64,000 nt of DNA from Streptomyces sp. NRRL F-6492 (GTDB taxonomy: Bacteria; Actinomycetota; Actinomycetes; Streptomycetales; Streptomycetaceae): contig NZ_LGEG01000219.1 of NCBI RefSeq assembly GCF_001280125.1, positions 1-64,000 of the forward strand, given 5' to 3'. The position numbers and the translations under genes were made by a program. Under the pieces are notes generated by a model. That model had not been told where the DNA came from. It searched no databases and saw only the letters and a program-made list of their open reading frames with translations. Positions 63,870 to 64,000 of this stretch are shown here, piece by piece (position 1 is the stretch's first letter; every line of letters begins with the position of its first letter).

Positions 63870-64000
63870 CGGGTTCCGCACCCGGAGACCCCATCCCCGC
63901 ACCGAATGACCGACAGGGCGGTACGCCCCTCCGTACCGCCCTGGAAACCGTTCACCGTCCGGCCGCCCCACCCGGCCCCCCACCGGCCCCATCAGACGGC
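63870..64000 (+). other. Region after cvnB to the window edge
   Basis: 131 bases with the hairpin at 63914-63943. An ATG at 63906 opens a frame of 31 codons rich in Pro/His/Arg to the edge, but it has no ribosome-binding site, runs through the hairpin and does not resemble the start of a DUF742 protein. I assign no gene. Confidence 0.5.
63914..63943 (+). terminator. Hairpin downstream of cvnB
   Basis: Perfect 12-bp stem CAGGGCGGTACG / CGTACCGCCCTG with loop CCCCTC, 44 bases after the cvnB stop. Confidence 0.65.

Noticed and set aside
63906..64000. Possible cvnC start ATG
   Set aside because: No ribosome-binding site, runs through a perfect hairpin, and the residues do not resemble a DUF742 N-terminus.

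Overview
This is a very GC-rich (roughly 70-75% by eye) chromosomal core segment of a Streptomyces. The evidence is the gene content and order: tandem signal peptidases sipWXYZ, amtB-glnK-glnD, nsdA, glcP, RNase III (absB type), hupS with a histone-like tail, ndgR beside leuCD, and an NIT-kinase/roadblock pair of conservon type. The order follows what I remember of the S. coelicolor segment from conservon cvn1 to dprA. I see no phage, transposase, plasmid, CRISPR or secondary-metabolite cluster. Nearly all genes are full length; only dprA is cut, by the left window edge.

Layout, left to right. (1) 1-10.6 kb, almost all leftward: dprA-comM-yraN (DNA uptake/processing family), a DUF2469 gene, a Nudix hydrolase, four consecutive type I signal peptidases, then rplS, trmD, rimM, khpA and rpsP (ribosome and tRNA maturation). 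(2) 10.7-24.8 kb: an HExxH metalloprotease-like gene, a methyltransferase, a second-type ftsH, ffh, the nitrogen-signalling operon amtB-glnK-glnD with GlnR-like boxes, the differentiation regulator nsdA, a small primase/polymerase-like protein and ftsY. Ffh and FtsY, the two SRP GTPases, flank the nitrogen operon. (3) 24.9-31.3 kb: glucose permease glcP, smc, a short coiled-coil protein and acylphosphatase. (4) 31.4-42.2 kb: a secreted CAP-domain protein, then a long leftward series fakA-like, recG, rsmD, coaD, a coiled-coil DivIVA-like protein, yceD, rpmF, rnc and mutM, with rpmB divergent at the right end. (5) 42.3-49.2 kb: thiL-thiD, a single-domain AsnC/RAM protein, a DUF3515 lipoprotein, plsC-gpsA-ddl (phospholipid and peptidoglycan precursors), cofC (coenzyme F420) and a small cold-shock-like protein. 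(6) 49.2-54 kb: hupS, a small helical protein, leuCD and divergent ndgR, and five tRNA genes (3 Glu-CTC, 2 Gln-CTG). (7) 54-64 kb: HAD phosphatase, a secreted protein plus lipoprotein pair, gltX, a fumarylacetoacetate-hydrolase family gene, an unrecognised Tyr/Pro-rich small protein with a duplicated motif, and the start of a conservon: a large NIT-domain histidine kinase (cvnA-like) and a roadblock protein (cvnB-like).

Genes are packed with ATGA/GTGA or shorter overlaps within operons and are separated by long perfect GC hairpins without U-tracts, as is common in Streptomyces. The observations most worth following are structured leaders in front of ribosomal-protein genes (rplS, rpmB) and leuCD, GlnR-like boxes before amtB, palindromes before glcP and before the secreted-protein pair, a probable CTG start codon in yceD, lone DnaA-box-like sites, repeat expansions inside fakA-like and cvnA-like genes, and the strong hairpin immediately after cvnB where cvnC would be expected.
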